From Thiobacillus denitrificans (GTDB lineage: Bacteria; Pseudomonadota; Gammaproteobacteria; Burkholderiales; Thiobacillaceae): a DNA stretch of 34,538 nucleotides. The DNA lies in assembly GCA_020725005.1 (NCBI GenBank), contig DYFW01000015.1, positions 1 through 34,538 of the forward strand, in the 5' to 3' direction. The notes under the pieces are model-generated. The model had not been told where the DNA came from, did not search any database, and worked only from the letters and a program-made list of their open reading frames with translations. Numbering within the stretch: position 1 is the first letter of the stretch; each line of letters begins with the position of its first letter. Below are positions 30,570 to 34,538 of this stretch, piece after piece. The position numbers were made by a program, and so were the translations under genes.

Positions 30570-33446
30570 ATGAACGCCAAGATCAAACTCGAAAACCACG
30601 ACGCGCAGGAAATCAAGTACACCACTTGCTACATGTGCGCCTGCCGCTGCGGCATCAAGGTGACGCTGGAGGACAACAAGGTCCGCTTCATCCAGGGCAA
30701 CCGCAACCACCCGACCAACCAGGGCGTGCTGTGCGCCAAGGGCTCGGCGGGCATCATGAAGCAGTACTCGACCGCGAAACTCACCCAGCCGCTGATGAGG
30801 AAACCCGGCACCGAGCGCGGCGAGGGCATCTACGAGCCGATCACGTGGGATCAGGCGCTCGACGTACTGACCGAGCGTCTCGAGGAAATCCGCGCAACCG
30901 ATCCCTCCAAGCTCGCCTATTTCACCGGCCGCGACCAGATGCAGGCGCTCACCGGCCTGTGGGCGCAGCAGTTCGGCACCCCCAACTGGGCGGCGCACGG
31001 CGGCTTCTGCTCGGTCAACATGGCGGCGGCCGGCCTCTACACCATCGGCTTCTCGTTCTGGGAATTCGGTGCGCCCGACTGGGATTACGCCAAGTATTTC
31101 ATCATGTGGGGCGTGGCCGAAGACCACAGCTCCAACCCGATCAAGATCGGTCTCGAGAAACTCAAGCGGCGCGGCGGCAAGTTCGTCACCGTCAACCCGG
31201 TGCGCACCGGCTACTCGGCGATCGCCGACGAATGGCTGCCGATCAAGCCCGGCATGGACGGCCTCCTGGCCATGTCGATGGTGCACGTGCTCTTGAAGCA
31301 CGAGCAGTTCGACTATGAATTCCTGGTGCGCTATACCAATGCCTCGTGGCTGGTGGTACAGACGCCGGGCGAGAAGGGCGACGGCCTGTTCCTGCGCGAC
31401 GAGAACGGTCATCCCCTGATCTGGGACATCGAGAAAGAAGCGTTCAGGAACGGCATGGACGGCGACATCGCGCCTGCGCTGTTCGGCGAGTATGTCGCGC
31501 CCGACGGCCGCCGCGTCAAGACCGTCATGTCGCTCGTCGCCGAGCGCTATCTCGACGCGCGCTACGCGCCGGAGAACGTCGCGCTGGAAGTCGGCCTGCC
31601 GGCCGAGACGATCGAGCGCATCGCGCTGGAAATGGCGCACGTCGCCTTCCAGGAGACCGTCGAGCTGCCGATCGAATGGACCGACGTGTGGGGCAGGAAG
31701 CACGACAAGGTCGTGGGACGCCCGGTCGCGATGTACGCGATGCGCGGCATTTCCGCGCACTCCAACGGCTTCCACGCCTGCCGCGCGGTGCACTTCATCC
31801 AGATGCTCCTGGGCGCCCTCGACGCGCCGGGCAACTTCCGCGCCCGCGCGCCGTACCCGAAGCCGATTCCGCCGCACCAGCTGCCGGAAAACAACATCGA
31901 CATCATCAACGCGCCGAACACGCCGTTGAGCCGTCCGCCGCTCGGTTTCCCGACGCGGCCGGAAGACCTGGTGGTCGACGAGTTCGGCAACCCGCTGCGC
32001 ATCGACAAGGCCTACTCGTGGGAAGTGCCGATCGCCTCGCACGGCATGATGCACATGGTCATCACCAACGCGGCGAACCACGACCCCTACGCGATCGACA
32101 CACTCATCCTGTTCATGGCGAACATGGCGTGGAACTCGACCATGAACACCAAGAACGTGCAGGAAATGCTGCGCGCCAAGGATCCGGAAGAGCCCGACAC
32201 CTACAAGATCCCCTTCCTGGTGGTGATCGACGCCTTCCACTCGGAGATGACCAACTTCGCCGACCTGATCCTGCCGGACACCACGTATCTCGAGCGTCAC
32301 GACACGATCTCGCTGCTCGACCGTCCGATTTCCGAACCCGACGCCGCCGCCGACGCGATCCGCTACCCGCTGGTCAAGCCCGACCGCGACGTGCGTCCGT
32401 GGCAGGAGGTCATGGTCGAGCTCGCCAGCCGCCTGAAATTCCCGGCCTTCACCAACCCGGACGGCAGCCGCAAGTTCAGCGGCTACCAGGACTTCATCGT
32501 CAACTTCGAGCGCTCGCCGGGCGTCGGCTTCCTCGCCGGCTGGCGCGGCAAGGACGGCACCCAGTCGCTCAAGGGCGAGCCGAACCCCAGGCAGTGGGAA
32601 AAATACATCGAGAACCAGAGCTTCTTCGCCCACCACTGGCCCGACAACCAGAAGTACATGCGCTACGCCAACAAGGACTACCTCGACGTGGCGGCGGACG
32701 TCGGCTTCGTCGGCAAGGTCGAGCCCATCATCATGCAGTTCTATTCCGAGCCGCTGCAGAAATTCCGCCTCGCCGGCATGGGCCTGTACGACGGCCCGCA
32801 GCCCAACAACCAGGTCGACCGTGAGCGCCTGGTGAAGTATTTCGACCCGCTGCCGATGTGGTACGAGCCGCTCGAGCAGCAACGCGTCGACGCGAAGGAA
32901 TATCCGTTCTTCGCGCTGACCCAGCGTCCGATGTTCATGTACCACTCGTGGGATTCGCAGAACGTGTGGCTGCGCCAGATCATGGCGCAGAACTACCTCT
33001 ACATGAACGCCCGACGCGCCGCCGAAATGGGCATCAAGGACTTCGACTGGGTGTGGGTCGAGTCGCACAACGGCAAGATCCGCTGCCAGGTCAAGACCAT
33101 GGAAGGCACGCAGGAAGACACCGTGTGGACCTGGAACGCCATCGGCAAGCAGAAGGGCGCGTGGGGCCTGAAGCCGGACGCGTCCGAAGCGACCAAGGGT
33201 TTCCTCCTGAACCACCTGATCTCCGAGCTGCTGCCGGAAAAGGCGGGCGAGCGTCGCGTCACCAACTCCGACCCGGTCACCGGCCAGGCCGCGTGGTTCG
33301 ACCTGCGCGTCAAGATCTGGAAGGCCGCGCCGGGCGAGACCGGCTCGTGGCCGCAGTTCGACACGCTCAAGCCCCTGCCGGGCGACGAGCGCTACGAGCG
33401 CCCGGAGGTGCTGCGCTACGACGCCCGCAGCCACGAGAAGAAATGA
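30570..33446 (+). CDS. soeA: SoeA, molybdopterin subunit of cytoplasmic sulfite dehydrogenase
   Basis: Catalytic subunit of the SoeABC complex, oxidising sulfite to sulfate in the cytoplasm, 958 residues. The N-terminal [4Fe-4S] binding cysteines are C20, C23, C27 and C55 (CYMCACRCG and CAKG). The likely molybdenum ligand is C147 in HGGFCSVN. Molybdopterin oxidoreductase and dinucleotide-binding domains follow, including NPVRTGYSAIADEWLPIKPG and, near the C-terminus, YMNARRAAEMGIKD. No twin-arginine signal is present, which separates SoeA from exported PhsA/PsrA-type polysulfide or thiosulfate reductases. GAGG precedes the ATG at 30570; the frame stays open upstream but crosses the hairpin. 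SoeB and SoeC genes follow. A thiosulfate or polysulfide reductase-like role is the main alternative. Confidence 0.93.
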   Translation: MNAKIKLENHDAQEIKYTTCYMCACRCGIKVTLEDNKVRFIQGNRNHPTNQGVLCAKGSAGIMKQYSTAKLTQPLMRKPGTERGEGIYEPITWDQALDVLTERLEEIRATDPSKLAYFTGRDQMQALTGLWAQQFGTPNWAAHGGFCSVNMAAAGLYTIGFSFWEFGAPDWDYAKYFIMWGVAEDHSSNPIKIGLEKLKRRGGKFVTVNPVRTGYSAIADEWLPIKPGMDGLLAMSMVHVLLKHEQFDYEFLVRYTNASWLVVQTPGEKGDGLFLRDENGHPLIWDIEKEAFRNGMDGDIAPALFGEYVAPDGRRVKTVMSLVAERYLDARYAPENVALEVGLPAETIERIALEMAHVAFQETVELPIEWTDVWGRKHDKVVGRPVAMYAMRGISAHSNGFHACRAVHFIQMLLGALDAPGNFRARAPYPKPIPPHQLPENNIDIINAPNTPLSRPPLGFPTRPEDLVVDEFGNPLRIDKAYSWEVPIASHGMMHMVITNAANHDPYAIDTLILFMANMAWNSTMNTKNVQEMLRAKDPEEPDTYKIPFLVVIDAFHSEMTNFADLILPDTTYLERHDTISLLDRPISEPDAAADAIRYPLVKPDRDVRPWQEVMVELASRLKFPAFTNPDGSRKFSGYQDFIVNFERSPGVGFLAGWRGKDGTQSLKGEPNPRQWEKYIENQSFFAHHWPDNQKYMRYANKDYLDVAADVGFVGKVEPIIMQFYSEPLQKFRLAGMGLYDGPQPNNQVDRERLVKYFDPLPMWYEPLEQQRVDAKEYPFFALTQRPMFMYHSWDSQNVWLRQIMAQNYLYMNARRAAEMGIKDFDWVWVESHNGKIRCQVKTMEGTQEDTVWTWNAIGKQKGAWGLKPDASEATKGFLLNHLISELLPEKAGERRVTNSDPVTGQAAWFDLRVKIWKAAPGETGSWPQFDTLKPLPGDERYERPEVLRYDARSHEKK

Positions 33447-33477
33447 GCCGTCCCCGAACAAATAAGCGAGCACAAAC

Positions 33478-34173
33478 ATGAGACTTGGATTGGTCATCGA
33501 CCTTGACGTATGCGTGGGCTGCCACGCCTGCGCCATCGCCTGCAAGGAATGGAACGCGTCCGGCACCATCGGCCCGCTGTCCGACTACCAGCCCTACGGC
33601 GCCGAGCCGTCGGGCGTGTGGTTCAACCGGATCCGCCATTTCGAGATGGACGAGTATCCGCACAACAAGACGGTCAACTTCCCGATGTCGTGCATGCACT
33701 GCGAGGACGCCGACTGCGTCACCGTGTGCCCGACCGGCGCCTCCTACAAGCGCGCCGAGGACGGCATCGTGCTGATCGACCAGGACAAGTGCATGGGCTG
33801 CAACTACTGCTCGTGGGCCTGCCCCTACGGCGCGCGCGAACTTGACCGCGCCTCCGGCACCATGAAGAAGTGCACCCTGTGCATCGACCGCATCTATGAC
33901 GAGCAGCTGCCGGTCGAGGAGCGCCAGCCCGCGTGCGTGCTGACCTGCCCGGCGCACGCGCGGATGTTCGGCGACTTCGACGATCCCGATTCGGCGGTGT
34001 CGCGCACCGTGCGCGAGCGCGGCGGCTTCCCGCTCATGCCCGAGCTCAACTACAACCCGACCAACCAGTACCTGCCGCCGCGCCGCAAGCCGGTGATCGA
34101 GGTCCAGGCCAAACCCAAGGGTGGACTGAAGGAAAGCATCAAGCAGTTCGCCAACAAGCTGGTGCGCCGCTGA
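33478..34173 (+). CDS. soeB: SoeB, four-cluster iron-sulfur electron-transfer subunit
   Basis: Carries electrons from SoeA to the membrane subunit, 231 residues. Four [4Fe-4S] cysteine groups are visible: CVGCHACAIAC (12-22), CMHCEDADCVTVCP (about 80-93), CMGCNYCSWACP (about 105-116), and CTLC with CVLTCP (about 131-160). This is the DmsB/NrfC-like layout. The ATG at 33478 is 31 bp after the soeA stop. A basic, lysine-rich tail (GGLKESIKQFANKLVRR) ends the protein. No export signal is present, in keeping with a cytoplasmic complex. Confidence 0.95.
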   Translation: MRLGLVIDLDVCVGCHACAIACKEWNASGTIGPLSDYQPYGAEPSGVWFNRIRHFEMDEYPHNKTVNFPMSCMHCEDADCVTVCPTGASYKRAEDGIVLIDQDKCMGCNYCSWACPYGARELDRASGTMKKCTLCIDRIYDEQLPVEERQPACVLTCPAHARMFGDFDDPDSAVSRTVRERGGFPLMPELNYNPTNQYLPPRRKPVIEVQAKPKGGLKESIKQFANKLVRR

Positions 34174-34203
34174 TCGCGGCCCCGCATCGAGTCAGGAGTT
34201 AGC

Positions 34204-34538
34204 ATGCATCCCGCATTCTCTGTCATTTTCTTCACCGTCGCGTCGGGCGCGGGCTTCGGCCTGATCTCGCTCTTGTTCATCGCCGACTTCTTCAAGCTCG
34301 GCGGCAGCTTCAGCAATGACCAGCTCGTCGCCGGCGGCCTCATCGCCCTCGGCCTCATCGCCTTCGGCCTGTTGTCGTCGACCTTCCATCTGGCCAACCC
34401 CAAGAACGCCTGGCGTGCGTTTTCGCGCTTCCGCACCTCCTGGCTGTCGCGCGAGGGCGTGTTCGCCGTCGTCTTCATGCCGATCGCGCTGATCTATCTG
34501 GGCAGCATCATGTTCGACGCCCCGCAGTGGCTGCGCGT
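34204..34538 (+). CDS. soeC: SoeC, membrane anchor subunit, partial
   Basis: Integral membrane quinone-reducing anchor of the sulfite dehydrogenase, DmsC-like. Only the first 111 or so codons are in the window; the gene runs off the right edge. The ATG at 34204 has AGGAG about 5 bases upstream. Three hydrophobic segments are visible (about 5-28, 41-60 and 82-102), and the loop TFHLANPKNAWRAFSRFRTSWLSREG between the second and third is typical of DmsC-family subunits. It is 30 bp after soeB. Confidence 0.92.
   Translation, partial: MHPAFSVIFFTVASGAGFGLISLLFIADFFKLGGSFSNDQLVAGGLIALGLIAFGLLSSTFHLANPKNAWRAFSRFRTSWLSREGVFAVVFMPIALIYLGSIMFDAPQWLR

Noticed and set aside
30498-33569. Open frame of about 1000 codons on the minus strand opposite soeA
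   Set aside because: High-GC antisense frame; soeA has cofactor motifs and a ribosome binding site, while the antisense product has none.

Overview
The window is very GC-rich, densely packed bacterial DNA. Gene content points to a chemolithotrophic sulfur-oxidising betaproteobacterium, probably Thiobacillus-like (Hydrogenophilales/Nitrosomonadales). This rests on soxXYZA together with a cytoplasmic soeABC sulfite dehydrogenase, an MSHA-type pilus locus and a betaproteobacterial style of operon. The genus is an inference from protein families, not a database match.

Layout. (1) 1-8873, minus strand: an MSHA/type II-secretion-like operon in the order sigma-54 response regulator, mshM, mshL, mshN-like, mshE, mshG (cut by the window edge). 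Between mshE and mshG lies a composite repeat: about 20 GACAGNN heptamers followed by three 96-bp units. (2) 9025-13403, minus strand: a conserved 561-residue protein of unknown function and alaS. (3) 13490-18020, plus strand: a DUF1415 protein, then a likely persulfide-handling operon: ArsR-rhodanese regulator, ETHE1-like persulfide dioxygenase, MFS transporter, exported rhodanese, methyltransferase. A dyad operator candidate sits directly upstream. (4) 18087-24517, plus strand: moxR, DUF58, DUF4381, batA, a batB/batC fusion and batD, nearly all overlapping by a few bases. They end at a bidirectional terminator shared with the converging sox operon. (5) 24669-26837, minus strand: soxXYZA with a candidate promoter. 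(6) 27039-28460, minus strand: a BepA-like M48 metalloprotease, divergent from moaC. (7) 28540-34538, plus strand: moaC, an exported alpha/beta-hydrolase-like protein, a TlpA-like thioredoxin, then soeA, soeB and soeC (truncated). Two strong tetraloop hairpins precede soeA.

How it works together. Periplasmic SoxXA and SoxYZ load and carry thiosulfate-derived sulfane sulfur; soxB and soxCD are not in the window. SoeABC would oxidise sulfite in the cytoplasm and pass electrons to quinone. MoaC serves molybdenum cofactor synthesis, which SoeA needs. The TlpA-like protein may keep periplasmic thiols, possibly SoxY, in the right redox state. The ArsR-rhodanese/persulfide dioxygenase operon would sense and remove persulfide. 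The Bat genes probably serve envelope or complex assembly. The most unusual items are the composite repeat inside the pilus operon, the ArsR-rhodanese operon and the structured leader of soeA. No tRNA, rRNA, CRISPR array or insertion sequence was recognised.
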